Source: Nocardioides salarius (GTDB lineage Bacteria > Actinomycetota > Actinomycetes > Propionibacteriales > Nocardioidaceae). From it: a stretch of DNA of 64,000 nt. Both the position numbers and the translations under genes were made by a program. Location of the stretch: assembly GCF_016907435.1 (NCBI RefSeq), contig NZ_JAFBBZ010000001.1:3038001-3102000 (forward strand), read 5' to 3'. Positions 35,990 through 43,958 of this stretch are shown one piece after another (the first letter of the stretch is position 1; each line of letters starts with the position of its first letter). The notes under the pieces were generated by a model that worked only from the letters and a program-made list of their open reading frames with translations, made no database searches and had not been told where the DNA came from.

Positions 35990-37075
35990 ATGGTGAAGGT
36001 GAGCGCGGCCGAGGTGCAGGCGGGCGGGCGCGCGGTGCGCGTCTCGAGCCCCGACCGGATCATCTACGAGGCGACCGGGCGCACGCCCGAGGTGAGCAAG
36101 CTGATGGTCGCGCAGTACGTCGCCTCGGTCGAGGACGGGCTGATGCGCGCGCTGCGCGACCGCCCCACCGCGCTGGAGCGCTGGCCCTCGGGGGTGCGCG
36201 AGGGCATGCGCCTGGCCACCGGCCCGCAGGACTCGAAGGCCGAGGCGTTCTACCAGAAGCGGGTGCCCAAGGGGGCGCCCGACTACCTCGAGACCGCCAC
36301 GGTCACGTTCCCCTCGGGGCGCACCGCCGACGAGATCTGCCCCACCGAGATCGCGGTGCCCGTGTGGTGCGCCCACATGGGCACGCTGACCTTCCACCCC
36401 TGGCCGGTGCGCCGCGACGACGTCGACCACCCCGACGAGCTGCGCATCGACCTCGACCCGCAGCCCGGCACGAGCTTCGCCGACGCCGTGCGGGTGGCCG
36501 GGGTGGCGCGCGAGCTGCTCGCCGAGCTGGGGCTCACGGCGTACGTGAAGACGTCGGGCAACCGGGGTGTGCACGTCTACGTGCGCATCGAGCCGCGCTG
36601 GGAGTTCCTCGACGTGCGGCACGCCGCCATCGGCTTCGGCCGTGCGCTGGAGCGCCGTGACGAGCAGGTGACCACGGCCTGGTGGAAGGAGGAGCGGGGC
36701 GAGCGGATCTTCGTCGACTACAACCAGAACTGCCGCGACCGCACCATCGCCTCGGCGTACTCGCTGCGTCCGCTGCCCGGCGCACCGGTCTCGACACCGC
36801 TGTCGTGGGACGACCTGGCCGGGATCGCCGACCCGCGCGAGCTGAACCTCTTCACGGTGCCCGAGCGGCTCGCCGACGGCGGTGACCCGTGGGCCGGCAT
36901 CGACGACGAGGCGTTCTCGATCCAGCCGCTGCTCGACCTCTACGAGGAGCTGCCCGGGGGAGAGATGCCCTACCCGCCGGACCACCCGAAGATGCCGGGT
37001 GAGCCGCCGCGGGTGCAGCCGAGCAAGAAGGTGGCCGGGCACTGGGACGCCGACGGCAACCGCATCGAGGACTGA
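35990..37075 (+). CDS. LigD-type polymerase/primase domain protein (PolDom)
   Basis: 361 residues. Stand-alone homologue of the LigD polymerase domain used in bacterial end joining. FHPW, the metal-binding RIDLDPQPG and TSGNRGVHVYVRI are conserved, with a C-terminal RDRTIASAYSLRP segment. It adds nucleotides, preferentially ribonucleotides, at broken DNA ends. A LigC-type ligase gene lies 1.5 kb away in the opposite direction. No Ku gene is in the window. ATG 35990 fits the TAGGGT box. Confidence 0.93.
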   Translation: MVKVSAAEVQAGGRAVRVSSPDRIIYEATGRTPEVSKLMVAQYVASVEDGLMRALRDRPTALERWPSGVREGMRLATGPQDSKAEAFYQKRVPKGAPDYLETATVTFPSGRTADEICPTEIAVPVWCAHMGTLTFHPWPVRRDDVDHPDELRIDLDPQPGTSFADAVRVAGVARELLAELGLTAYVKTSGNRGVHVYVRIEPRWEFLDVRHAAIGFGRALERRDEQVTTAWWKEERGERIFVDYNQNCRDRTIASAYSLRPLPGAPVSTPLSWDDLAGIADPRELNLFTVPERLADGGDPWAGIDDEAFSIQPLLDLYEELPGGEMPYPPDHPKMPGEPPRVQPSKKVAGHWDADGNRIED

Positions 37076-37120
37076 CGCCGGCGGCCGGCGGGGCCTGAGA
37101 ACGGAAAGGGCCCGCCCGGC

Positions 37121-37280
37121 GGAGTCTCAGCTGCACCGGACGGGCTCCCGTCTCTGCGTCCGAGTCTCCCCCCGGATTCTCGGACGCGCTGGTCGGTCCG
37201 GAGCGAGTCCGCGTTCCCCCCAGAATCGCGGCATGCTCCCCGGTCCGACCGGTGAGGCCGCCCCCCGGCGACCTCATGGC
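37121..37280 (+). ncRNA. 6C small RNA
   Basis: Two hairpins each show six cytosines in the loop: GCGTCCGAG/CTCGGACGC (37156-37164 with 37179-37187; C6 at 37168-37173) and CCGCG/CGCGG (37209-37213 with 37227-37231; C6 at 37216-37221). The second sits on a longer stem, GGTCGG/CCGACC and GGAGC/GCTCC (37191-37250). This is the diagnostic form of the actinobacterial 6C RNA, called B11 in mycobacteria. Upstream GACGGG-CT-CCCGTC (37139-37152) and a final GAGGCCGCC-CCCC-GGCGACCTC hairpin (37254-37275), a likely terminator, bound it. Exact ends are uncertain. It occupies the 321-bp gap before the sulfotransferase gene. Confidence 0.85.
37254..37275 (+). terminator. 3' hairpin of the 6C RNA
   Basis: 9-bp stem with one G-U on the minus-strand reading and a CCCC loop. 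It includes a third run of six C. No T-run follows. Confidence 0.5.
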
Positions 37281-37384
37281 TCAACACTAGGAGCGGAACC
37301 GGCGACGTGGGGGAACGCCTCATCCACAATCGGTCCAGGGTTTGGTAACACCGCGGGTGCGGTCTGCGGGCGACGAGGCGCTGG

Positions 37385-37390
37385 TACTTT
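37385..37390 (+). promoter_or_regulatory. -10 box TACTTT of the sulfotransferase gene
   Basis: 6 nt before ATG 37397. Confidence 0.5.
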
Positions 37391-37396
37391 GCGCCC

Positions 37397-38026
37397 ATGA
37401 TGGTCTCGCACTCGGCCCGCGTGCTGTTCGTGCACGTGCAGAAGACCGGTGGCATCACCATCGACCGGATGCTGCAGGAGGCGCTGCCCGACTTCGAGTT
37501 CCTGCCCGGGCTCGGCGGCGGCCGCCACGCCCGGCTCGGTCCGGCGCTGCGCACCTACCCCGAGCTGTCGGACTACTTCGTCTTCGGCTTCGTGCGCAAC
37601 CCGTGGGCGCGGCTCTACTCGTGGTGGGCGATGATCAAGCGCGCCGAGGCCGACGCGGCGGCGGGCGTCGAGAAGGCCGCCAACCAGATGGACCACAACC
37701 GGCTGTGGAAGCGGGTGCTCGCGACCTGCCCCGACTTCGAGGCGTTCGTGCTGCGCGGCACCCAGGAGCAGCGCGAGCTGCGGCGCACCCAGGTCAGCTA
37801 CCTGCGCACCAAGCAGCGCGAGGCCGACTTCATCGGCCGCCAGGAGCGCTTCGACGCTGACCTGCACGAGGTCTTCGACCGGCTCGAGCTGGCCTGGCCC
37901 GGCACGACCATGCACGCCAACACCGGGCCCAGCAGCGACTACCGGGTGCAGTACACCGACGAGATGCGCGACCGGGTGGCCGAGGTCTTCGCGGCCGACC
38001 TCGAGCGCTTCGGCTACGAGTTCTAG
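37397..38026 (+). CDS. Sulfotransferase family protein
   Basis: 209 residues. The PAPS 5'-phosphosulfate loop is LFVHVQKTGGITIDRML (near residues 9-25) and the 3'-phosphate site is YFVFGFVRNPWARLYSWW (near 61-78). It resembles Golgi-type carbohydrate sulfotransferases found in actinobacteria and would move sulfate from PAPS to a glycan or lipid acceptor. CysQ, which degrades PAP, is encoded 20 kb downstream. ATG 37397 fits the TACTTT box. Confidence 0.88.
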   Translation: MMVSHSARVLFVHVQKTGGITIDRMLQEALPDFEFLPGLGGGRHARLGPALRTYPELSDYFVFGFVRNPWARLYSWWAMIKRAEADAAAGVEKAANQMDHNRLWKRVLATCPDFEAFVLRGTQEQRELRRTQVSYLRTKQREADFIGRQERFDADLHEVFDRLELAWPGTTMHANTGPSSDYRVQYTDEMRDRVAEVFAADLERFGYEF

Positions 38027-38053
38027 CCGCTCCAGCCGGCGTACGCCGCCCGC

Positions 38054-38599
38054 TCAGGCGCCGCTGATGCCCTCGGGCCCGCCGGCCTGCTCGTCGAAGG
38101 TCTCGTGCTCGAGCAGGTGCAGCACCGGCACGCCCAGCTTGCGGCGGGCCTGCGAGGTCCAGTCGAGGTGGAAGAGCTCGGCGACGATGTGGGGCCGGGT
38201 CAGCACGATCGCCTCACGGCCGTCGACGGCGGCCACCTCGGCGGCCAGCGCGTCGACCGGGGGCTCGGTGATGATCCGTCCGGTCGCCTCGGCGCCGGCG
38301 CGGCGCAGGTGCTCCAGGGTCGCGCCGAGCTCGGCCTCGGAGCGCTCGCGGCAGTCCTGGCGCACGGCGTCGAGGTCGATCTCCGACATCGTCATGGCCG
38401 GCGAGGCCAGCATCTCGCCGCCCGAGAGCGAGCCCATCGCGGCCTCCACGCGCGCCGCGGCGTCCTCGAGCGGCAGCAGCACGTGGTAGCGCACCCGTTC
38501 GCCCTCCGCGGTCAGCTCGGTGTGCAGCGAGCGCACCTGGGCGGCGTCGGCGGTGGAGAGCGCCTTCTCGATCAGGAGTACGACGTCGTAGTCGGCCAT
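38054..38599 (-). CDS. Hypothetical protein with universal-stress-like fold
   Basis: 181 residues from ATG 38599. DYDVVLLIEKALST at the start and AELGATLEHLRRAGAEATGRIITEPPVDALAAEVAAVDGREAIVLTRPHIVAELFHLDWTSQARRKLGVPVLHLLE follow the alternating strand/helix rhythm of Usp-type domains, without the ATP-binding GxxG. The assignment is structural inference only. TACGAT lies 6 nt upstream of the start. It is in the same direction as the ligase gene, 31 bp downstream of it. Confidence 0.7.
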   Translation of the reverse strand: MADYDVVLLIEKALSTADAAQVRSLHTELTAEGERVRYHVLLPLEDAAARVEAAMGSLSGGEMLASPAMTMSEIDLDAVRQDCRERSEAELGATLEHLRRAGAEATGRIITEPPVDALAAEVAAVDGREAIVLTRPHIVAELFHLDWTSQARRKLGVPVLHLLEHETFDEQAGGPEGISGA

Positions 38600-38605
38600 G
38601 GCTCC

Positions 38606-38611
38606 ATCGTA
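38606..38611 (-). promoter_or_regulatory. -10 box TACGAT
   Basis: 6 nt before the ATG at 38599; shows the Usp-like gene has its own promoter despite following the ligase gene. Confidence 0.45.
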
Positions 38612-38630
38612 GTCCCGCAACGGCCCGGAC

Positions 38631-39758
38631 CTACCCCTGTCCGAGCACCTGGTCGAGGTCGTAGCCGGTGACCTCGTCGAGCTGCTCGTAGCCGCAGGAG
38701 GTGGGGTCCCGGTCGTCGCGCCAGCGCTTGAAGTGCGCGGTGTGGCGGAAGCGGCGCCCCTCCATGTGGTCGTACTTGACCTCCAGCACCCGCTCGGGGC
38801 GCAGCGGCACGAACGAGAGGTCCTTGCCGGCGCTCCAGCGGCTCTGGGTGCCCGGCACCCGGTCGGGGTTGGCGATCGCGCCCTCGTGCCAGCGCGCCCA
38901 CGGGTGCTCCTCGATCGGGCAGGCCAGCTCGGAGAGCTCGTCCCACAGCTCGGCGCGTCGCTTCTCGGTGAAGCTGGCGCTGACGCCGATGTGCTGCAGC
39001 ACCGGCCCGTCGTCGCCCTCGCTCCACAGCCCCAGCAGCAGGCTGCCGAGCAGCGGCCGCTCCGGCGTGGAGGTCTTGTGCTCGCGCATGCCGGCCAGCA
39101 CCACGTCGGCGGTGCGCTCGTGCTTGATCTTCAGCATCGTGCGCGCGTTCTCGACGTACGCCGCCCCGAGCGGCTTGGCCACGACGCCGTCGAGCCCGGC
39201 ACCCTCGAACTGCTCCAGCCACCGCTCGGCCACGGCCGGGTCGGTCGTGGTGCGGGTCAGGTGGCACGGCCCGGCGGCCCCGGGGTCGGAGAGGTGGGCC
39301 AGGGCCTCCTCGAGCGCGGCGCGGCGCTCGGCGAAGGGCCGGTCGACGTAGGACTCGCCGCCCAGGGCGAGCAGGTCGAAGGCCACGAAGCCGGCCGGTG
39401 TCTTCTCCGAGAGCATGTCGACGCGGGAGGCGGCGGGGTGGATGCGCTCCTGCAGCACCTCGAACTCCAGGCGCTGGCCGCCGTCGGGCGTCGGGAGCGC
39501 CACGAACACCTCGCCGTCGAGCACGCAGCGCTCGGGCAGCTGCTCGCGCGCCGCCGTGACGAGCTCGGGGAAGTAGCGGGTCAGCGGCTTGGTGTTGCGG
39601 CTGGTCAGCTCGACCTCGTCGCCGTCCTTGAACACCAGGCAGCGGAAGCCGTCCCACTTGGGCTCGAAGGACAGCCCGCCGTGCTTCTCGGGGTCGGGCA
39701 CGCCCTTGACGGACTTGGCGAGCATCGGCCGCACCGGCGGCATCACGGGCAGGTCCAC
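38631..39758 (-). CDS. ligC: ATP-dependent DNA ligase (LigC type)
   Basis: 375 residues. The adenylated lysine lies in FEPKWDGFR (motif I). Motifs III (GFVAFDLLAL), IV (GLDGVVAKPLG) and V (MLKIKHER) follow, with a C-terminal OB domain ending in RVLEVKYDHMEGRRFRHTAHFKRWRDDR. LigC ligases work in base-excision repair and back up end joining. With the PolDom gene at 35990, it forms a split LigD-like set. GTG 39758 is chosen because TAGGGT is 7 nt upstream; the open frame extends to 39800. Confidence 0.92.
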   Translation of the reverse strand: MDLPVMPPVRPMLAKSVKGVPDPEKHGGLSFEPKWDGFRCLVFKDGDEVELTSRNTKPLTRYFPELVTAAREQLPERCVLDGEVFVALPTPDGGQRLEFEVLQERIHPAASRVDMLSEKTPAGFVAFDLLALGGESYVDRPFAERRAALEEALAHLSDPGAAGPCHLTRTTTDPAVAERWLEQFEGAGLDGVVAKPLGAAYVENARTMLKIKHERTADVVLAGMREHKTSTPERPLLGSLLLGLWSEGDDGPVLQHIGVSASFTEKRRAELWDELSELACPIEEHPWARWHEGAIANPDRVPGTQSRWSAGKDLSFVPLRPERVLEVKYDHMEGRRFRHTAHFKRWRDDRDPTSCGYEQLDEVTGYDLDQVLGQG

Positions 39759-39765
39759 GCGATCG

Positions 39766-39771
39766 ACCCTA
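39766..39771 (-). promoter_or_regulatory. -10 box TAGGGT of the ligase gene
   Basis: 7 nt before GTG 39758. Confidence 0.5.
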
Positions 39772-39825
39772 GACCCGACCACCCCCACCCGTCGGGCCAC
39801 GAGGACCCTAGGGTGGTGTCCTCAT

Positions 39826-39904
39826 TCCCCGGTTGGTCTGCCGGCAGGGCCCGCCTGACTTTGAATCAGGACTAGCGACGTAGGTTCGACTCCTACCCGG
39901 GGAG
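39826..39904 (+). tRNA. tRNA-Gln (TTG), noncanonical D arm and variable loop
   Basis: Acceptor TCCCCGG (39826-39832) pairs with CCGGGGA (39897-39903). The anticodon arm is CCTGA-CTTTGAA-TCAGG with TTG at 39861-39863, and the T arm GTAGG-TTCGACT-CCTAC. U1-A72 and G73 fit glutamine identity. The D region is 21 nt, lacks the usual A14, and the variable loop has 9 nt (39871-39879) instead of about 5. CCA is not encoded. It is probably functional, but it could be a divergent second tRNA-Gln. A TAGGGT (39809-39814) lies upstream. Confidence 0.78.
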
Positions 39905-39924
39905 CTCAGCTCGCAGGCTCCGGG

Positions 39925-40314
39925 TCAGCCCCGCGAGATCACCGCGTGCGTGCCGATGGCGCGGGCGATGACGTGACCGCCCTGGGTGATCTCGCCCTGG
40001 GTCGTGCAGATCCGCCCGCCCCTGCTCGTGCAGGTCGCGGTGCACACCAGCGGCTCCCCGGCCACCCCGGCCCGCACGAACTGCGAGCTCAGCTGCACGT
40101 GCGGCGCGATCATGCCCTCGGGTCCGGCGGCGTGGACCGCCCAGCCGGTGGCGCTGTCGAGCAGGGCGCTGAGGTAGCCGCCGTGCAGGATGCCGCCGCC
40201 GTTGAGGTGCTCGGGGCCGGGGTCGGCCTCCACGACGGCGCCCTCGGGGTCGGCGCGCACCACCCGGAACCCGAGGTGCGCCGAGAACGGTCCGGGGTCT
40301 CCCACAGCGGTCAT
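39925..40314 (-). CDS. PaaI-type hotdog thioesterase
   Basis: 129 residues. The hotdog motif HLNGGGILHGGYLSALLDSATGWAV carries the catalytic-helix region of PaaI/YbgC-like acyl-CoA thioesterases; FVRAGVAGEPLVCTATCTSRGGRICTTQGEI fits the following strands. It hydrolyses an acyl-CoA or aryl-CoA of unknown identity. ATG 40314 has TACGGT 6 nt upstream. The gene sits between tRNA-Gln and a copy of that tRNA's 3' end, so it may have arrived by site-specific insertion. Confidence 0.88.
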   Translation of the reverse strand: MTAVGDPGPFSAHLGFRVVRADPEGAVVEADPGPEHLNGGGILHGGYLSALLDSATGWAVHAAGPEGMIAPHVQLSSQFVRAGVAGEPLVCTATCTSRGGRICTTQGEITQGGHVIARAIGTHAVISRG

Positions 40315-40320
40315 GGGCAC

Positions 40321-40326
40321 ACCGTA
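40321..40326 (-). promoter_or_regulatory. -10 box TACGGT of the thioesterase gene
   Basis: 6 nt before ATG 40314. Confidence 0.45.
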
Positions 40327-40373
40327 GGGGGCCACCACCGGGCATGTGCGGGGAGCCCGCCCGGGCCGGGGCG

Positions 40374-40413
40374 AGGACCGGCGACGTAGGTTCGACCCCG
40401 ACCCGGGGCCCTC
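40374..40413 (+). repeat. Duplicated 3' end of tRNA-Gln
   Basis: Matches 39868-39907 of the tRNA gene at 34 of 40 positions, including an unbroken 16-base match (GCGACGTAGGTTCGAC) over the T arm. The tRNA 5' half is absent. Such fragments are usual footprints of integrase attachment sites. Confidence 0.7.
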
Positions 40414-40450
40414 GCGCCCCGACCCCCGCCCCTCCGATGTGGAGAAGCCC

Positions 40451-41428
40451 GTGCTCCGACGCTCGCGTCCCCTGGCCGCCCTGTGCGCCGTCGTCCTGCT
40501 GTCCGGCCTGGCGGCCTGCGGCTCCGAGTCCGACTCCGCCGACGAGGCGACCGGCTCGTCCGGCTCCTCCGGGGGCCCTGAGGAGGTCAGCTTCACCGGC
40601 GAGGTGGGCGAGAGCCTCACCGCCGAGTGGAGCGGGGCCATCGAGCAGCCGGAGGAGACCACGGTCGAGACCCTGGTCGAGGGAGACGGCGAGGAGATCG
40701 CCGAGGGCGCCACGGTGAGCACCTACGTGTACGTCGGCAACGGCAGCACGCAGGAGGACGTCTTCAGCGACTACGACAACGGCGCGCCGGAGTCGATCCC
40801 CAACGACGAGCAGGTCGGCGAGGTCTTCCTCGAGATGATGGACGGCGCGACGTACGGCTCGCGGGTCGTGGCGGTCACCACGCCCACCGACCTGCTGGGC
40901 CCGGGCGCCGAGAGCAACTCCCTCGGGCTGGGCGCCGACGACAGCGTGGTGGTCGTGATGGACCTGGTGGAGGAGCAGGAGGTCGCGCCGACGCCGTCGA
41001 GCGACCAGGCCGAGGACGCCGCGCCCGACAGCCAGCCCAGCGTGGTCAGCGAGGGCGGCGACCCCGTCGGCCTCGACTTCGAGGGCATCGACGAGCCCGC
41101 GCTCGACACCCCCGTGCAGCGGGTCGTGCTCGAGGAGGGCGACGGGGCGAAGGTGAAGGCCTCCGACACCGTCACCGTCGACTACCTCGGCGCGACGTAC
41201 GACGCCGACGCGCCGTTCGACGAGAGCTACTCGCGCGGCGAGCCGCTCGTCTCTCCGCTCAGCGGACTGATCCCCGGGTGGAGCATCGGCCTCGACGGCG
41301 TGCCGGTCGGCAGCCGGGTGCTGCTGCAGATCCCGCCGGCCTACGGCTACGGCACGCAGGGCAGCCCGCCCAACATCCCCGGCAATGCGACCCTGTGGTT
41401 CCTCATCGACGTGGTCGAGGCCGAGTAG
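40451..41428 (+). CDS. FKBP-type peptidyl-prolyl isomerase lipoprotein
   Basis: 325 residues. The lipoprotein signal ends in LSGLAAC (Cys near 24). A first, degenerate FKBP-like region spans about 45-175; the second is canonical (ASDTVTVDYLGATYDA, FDESYSRGEPL, GLIPGWSIGLDGVPVGSRVLLQIPPAYGYG). It assists folding of secreted proteins at the outer face. GTG 40451 is chosen for GGAG 6 nt upstream; GTG 40439 is in frame. Confidence 0.9.
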   Translation: MLRRSRPLAALCAVVLLSGLAACGSESDSADEATGSSGSSGGPEEVSFTGEVGESLTAEWSGAIEQPEETTVETLVEGDGEEIAEGATVSTYVYVGNGSTQEDVFSDYDNGAPESIPNDEQVGEVFLEMMDGATYGSRVVAVTTPTDLLGPGAESNSLGLGADDSVVVVMDLVEEQEVAPTPSSDQAEDAAPDSQPSVVSEGGDPVGLDFEGIDEPALDTPVQRVVLEEGDGAKVKASDTVTVDYLGATYDADAPFDESYSRGEPLVSPLSGLIPGWSIGLDGVPVGSRVLLQIPPAYGYGTQGSPPNIPGNATLWFLIDVVEAE

Positions 41429-41457
41429 CCCCACCGCGACCGGTCGGACCCGTTGGC

Positions 41458-41471
41458 TTAGGGTCACCTAA
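41458..41471. promoter_or_regulatory. Dyad TTAGG-GTCA-CCTAA over the -10 of the ABC gene
   Basis: 14-bp inverted repeat ending 1 nt before ATG 41473 and containing TAGGGT (41459-41464). The arms recall iron boxes, but the spacing is 5 bp shorter than the DtxR/IdeR consensus. Confidence 0.4.
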
Positions 41472-41472
41472 T

Positions 41473-43266
41473 ATGAGCGCGACCACCCCCGACCGGCCGT
41501 TGCAGGCGCTGTGGCAGCGCCACCGCGCCTACCGGCGCCGCTTCGTCCTGGCCGTCGTCATGTCGACGCTCAACAAGGTCGCCGACGTGGTGCCCGAGCT
41601 GCTGATCGGCGCGGCGGTCGACGTCGTCGTGCGCGGCGACGACTCCCTGGTGGGCGCGGTGCTGGGGGTGGAGTCGCGCTACGCGCAGCTGGGATGGCTG
41701 GCCGCGATCAACGTCGTGGTCTGGATCGTCGAGTCGGCCTCGCAGTACGCCGCCGACGTGCTGTGGCGGGGCCTGGCCCAGGGCGTCGAGCACGACCTGC
41801 GCGTCGAGGCCTACGACCACGCCCAGCACCTCGACATGTCGTGGCACGAGTCGCGCTCGAGCGGTTCGACCCTGGCCACCCTCAACGACGACGTCAACCA
41901 GCTCGAGCGCTTCCTCGACGTCGGCGCGCCCGCGATCCTGCAGACGGTGCTCAACGTGCTGCTCGTCGGCGCGGTCTTCGCGGCCTCGTCGTGGACGCTG
42001 CTGCTGCTGGCCTTCACCCCCATCCCGGTGATCGTGGTCGGCTCGCTGGTCTTCCAGCGCCGGCTCGAGCCGCTCTACGCCCGGGTGCGCGACGCGGTGG
42101 CCGACCTGTCCGGCGCGCTGGCCGCCAACCTGGCGGGGGTCGCGACCATCAAGGCCTTCACCGCCGAGGACCGTGAGCGCGAGCGGATCGCGGGCGTCTC
42201 CAGCGCCTACCGCGAGGCCAACCGCGCCGCGATCCGCTCCTCGGCCGCGTTCGTGCCGCTGGTGCGGATGGCGATCCTGGCCGGCTTCACCTGCACGCTG
42301 CTGCTCGGCGGCTGGTCGGTGCTGCGCGGCGACCTGGCCGTCGGGCTCTACTCGGTGCTGGTGTTCATGACCCAGCGGCTGCTGTGGCCGCTCACCGAGG
42401 TCGCCACCGTGCTCGACCTCTACCAGCGCGGGCGGGCCTCGACTCAGCGGATCCTGGCCCTGCTGGCGGTGCCGGTCTCGGTGCCGGCCGGCAGCACCGC
42501 GCTGGCCCGTCCGGTCCAGGGGCGCATCGAGCTGCGCGGCGTCCGGGCCGGGTACGCCGACGGCCCCGACGTGCTGCACGGCGTCGACCTGGTGGTGCCG
42601 GCGGGGGAGACGCACGCGATCGTCGGCGCGACCGGGTCGGGCAAGTCCACGCTGCTGCGCCTGGTGCTGCGCTTCGACGACCCGCGCGAGGGCAGGGTGC
42701 TGCTCGACGGCCACGACACCCGCGACCTCGACTGGGACTCCCTGCGCGGGTCGATGGCCTACGTCGCCCAGGACGTCTACATGTTCGCCGGCACGATCGC
42801 CGACAACATCGCCTACGGGCGACCCGAGGCCTCCCGCGAGGAGGTCGTCGCGGCCGCCGAGGCCGCCACCGCCCGCGACTTCGTCGAGGCCACCGCCGCC
42901 GGCTTCGACACCCTGGTCGGCGAGCGCGGCGTGACCCTCTCGGGCGGCCAGCGCCAGCGCCTCGCCCTGGCGCGTGCGCTGCTGCGCCGGCCCAGCGTGC
43001 TGGTGCTCGACGAGGCGACCAGCGCGGTCGACAACGAGACCGAGGCGGCCATCCAGCGCTCGTTGCGGGTGGCCACCCGCAGCTGCACCGCCCTCGTGGT
43101 GGCCCACCGGCTCTCGACGGTGCGCCACGCGCACCGCATCTGGGTCCTCGACGCCGGGCGCGTCACCGAGGCGGGCACCCACGACGAGCTGCTGGCCGCC
43201 GACGGGGCGTACGCCGCGCTGTGGCGGGTCCAGACCGGCGAGCCGGACCCGGTGGCGCTGCGGTGA
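41473..43266 (+). CDS. ABC transporter, fused permease-ATPase half-transporter
   Basis: 597 residues. Six transmembrane helices in the N-terminal domain precede an ATPase with Walker [11 protein letters not shown]-loop [11 protein letters not shown], signature [16 protein letters not shown], Walker [13 protein letters not shown] and H-loop VVAHRLSTV. It is an exporter-type homodimer of the MsbA/LmrA class; the substrate could be lipid, drug or peptide. Its stop overlaps the potassium-channel start by 4 nt, which is an uncommon partner. Confidence 0.92.
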   Translation: MSATTPDRPLQALWQRHRAYRRRFVLAVVMSTLNKVADVVPELLIGAAVDVVVRGDDSLVGAVLGVESRYAQLGWLAAINVVVWIVESASQYAADVLWRGLAQGVEHDLRVEAYDHAQHLDMSWHESRSSGSTLATLNDDVNQLERFLDVGAPAILQTVLNVLLVGAVFAASSWTLLLLAFTPIPVIVVGSLVFQRRLEPLYARVRDAVADLSGALAANLAGVATIKAFTAEDRERERIAGVSSAYREANRAAIRSSAAFVPLVRMAILAGFTCTLLLGGWSVLRGDLAVGLYSVLVFMTQRLLWPLTEVATVLDLYQRGRASTQRILALLAVPVSVPAGSTALARPVQGRIELRGVRAGYADGPDVLHGVDLVVPAGETHAIVGATGSGKSTLLRLVLRFDDPREGRVLLDGHDTRDLDWDSLRGSMAYVAQDVYMFAGTIADNIAYGRPEASREEVVAAAEAATARDFVEATAAGFDTLVGERGVTLSGGQRQRLALARALLRRPSVLVLDEATSAVDNETEAAIQRSLRVATRSCTALVVAHRLSTVRHAHRIWVLDAGRVTEAGTHDELLAADGAYAALWRVQTGEPDPVALR

Positions 43267-43895
43267 GCCGCGTCGAGCGGTGGGAGCGACGCTCCGAGGT
43301 GCCGCTGGTCCTGCTGGCCCTGGCCTTCCTGGTCGCCTACGCCTGGCCGGTGCTCGACCCGCGGCTCGACGCCGACGTCGCCACCGTCCTGACCGCGGTC
43401 TCCTACGCGGTGTGGATCGCCTTCGCGGTCGACCTCGCGGTGCGGCTGGTGCTGGCGCCCGACGCCCGGGCCTACGCCCTGCGGCACTGGTACGACGTCG
43501 CGCTGGTCGCCCTGCCGCTGCTGCGCCCGCTGCGGCTGCTGCGCCTGCTGACGCTGGTGCGGATGCTCGACCGCTCGGCCGCCTCGTCGCTGGCCGGCCG
43601 GGTGCTGGTCTACGTGTCGGTCGCCTCCACCCTGGCGGTCGGGCTGGGCGCGCTCGCCGTGCTCGACGCCGAGCGCGGCGCCCCCGGCGCCAACCTGACC
43701 GGCTTCGGCGACTCGCTGTGGTGGGCGGCGACCACCGTGACGACCGTCGGCTACGGCGACCACTACCCGGTCACCACCGAGGGCCGCTTCGTGGCGGTGG
43801 CGCTGATGCTCGTCGGCATCGGCCTGGTCGGTGCCGTCACCGCGTCGGTGGCGACCTGGATCCTCGGCCACGTCGCCCAGGATCGCGCTACCTGA
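43263..43895 (+). CDS. Voltage-gated-type potassium channel
   Basis: 210 residues. Several hydrophobic segments include an Arg-rich helix (LLRPLRLLRLLTLVRMLDR) like a short S4 sensor. The pore loop TTVTTVGYGDHYPVTTEGR has the K+ filter TVGYGD, and a last helix follows. There is no cytoplasmic RCK domain and only a short tail. It is coupled to the ABC transporter (GTGA overlap). It may balance charge or respond to membrane potential; a direct link to the exporter is speculative. Confidence 0.9.
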   Translation: MSRVERWERRSEVPLVLLALAFLVAYAWPVLDPRLDADVATVLTAVSYAVWIAFAVDLAVRLVLAPDARAYALRHWYDVALVALPLLRPLRLLRLLTLVRMLDRSAASSLAGRVLVYVSVASTLAVGLGALAVLDAERGAPGANLTGFGDSLWWAATTVTTVGYGDHYPVTTEGRFVAVALMLVGIGLVGAVTASVATWILGHVAQDRAT

Positions 43896-43916
43896 GCGCG
43901 CTTCACCTGCGGGCTC

Positions 43917-43922
43917 TACAGT
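43917..43922 (+). promoter_or_regulatory. -10 box TACAGT before glmU
   Basis: Predicts a leader of about 30 nt before GTG 43959, which has GGAG upstream. Confidence 0.4.
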
Positions 43923-43958
43923 GAGCGCGCTCCTGCCCCCCGCTGATTCGGAGAACCC

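Noticed and set aside
36852..37277. 141-residue minus-strand frame with a TAGTGT box 6 nt before its ATG
   Set aside because: It lies antisense to the 6C RNA and the end of the PolDom gene; its content is explained by the hairpins, and the product has no recognisable domain.
40374..40413. A second functional tRNA gene
   Set aside because: Only the 3' portion is present; there is no acceptor 5' strand or anticodon arm.
41458..41471. DtxR/IdeR iron box
   Set aside because: The TTAGG and CCTAA arms are only 4 bp apart, 5 bp fewer than the consensus, and no iron genes follow.
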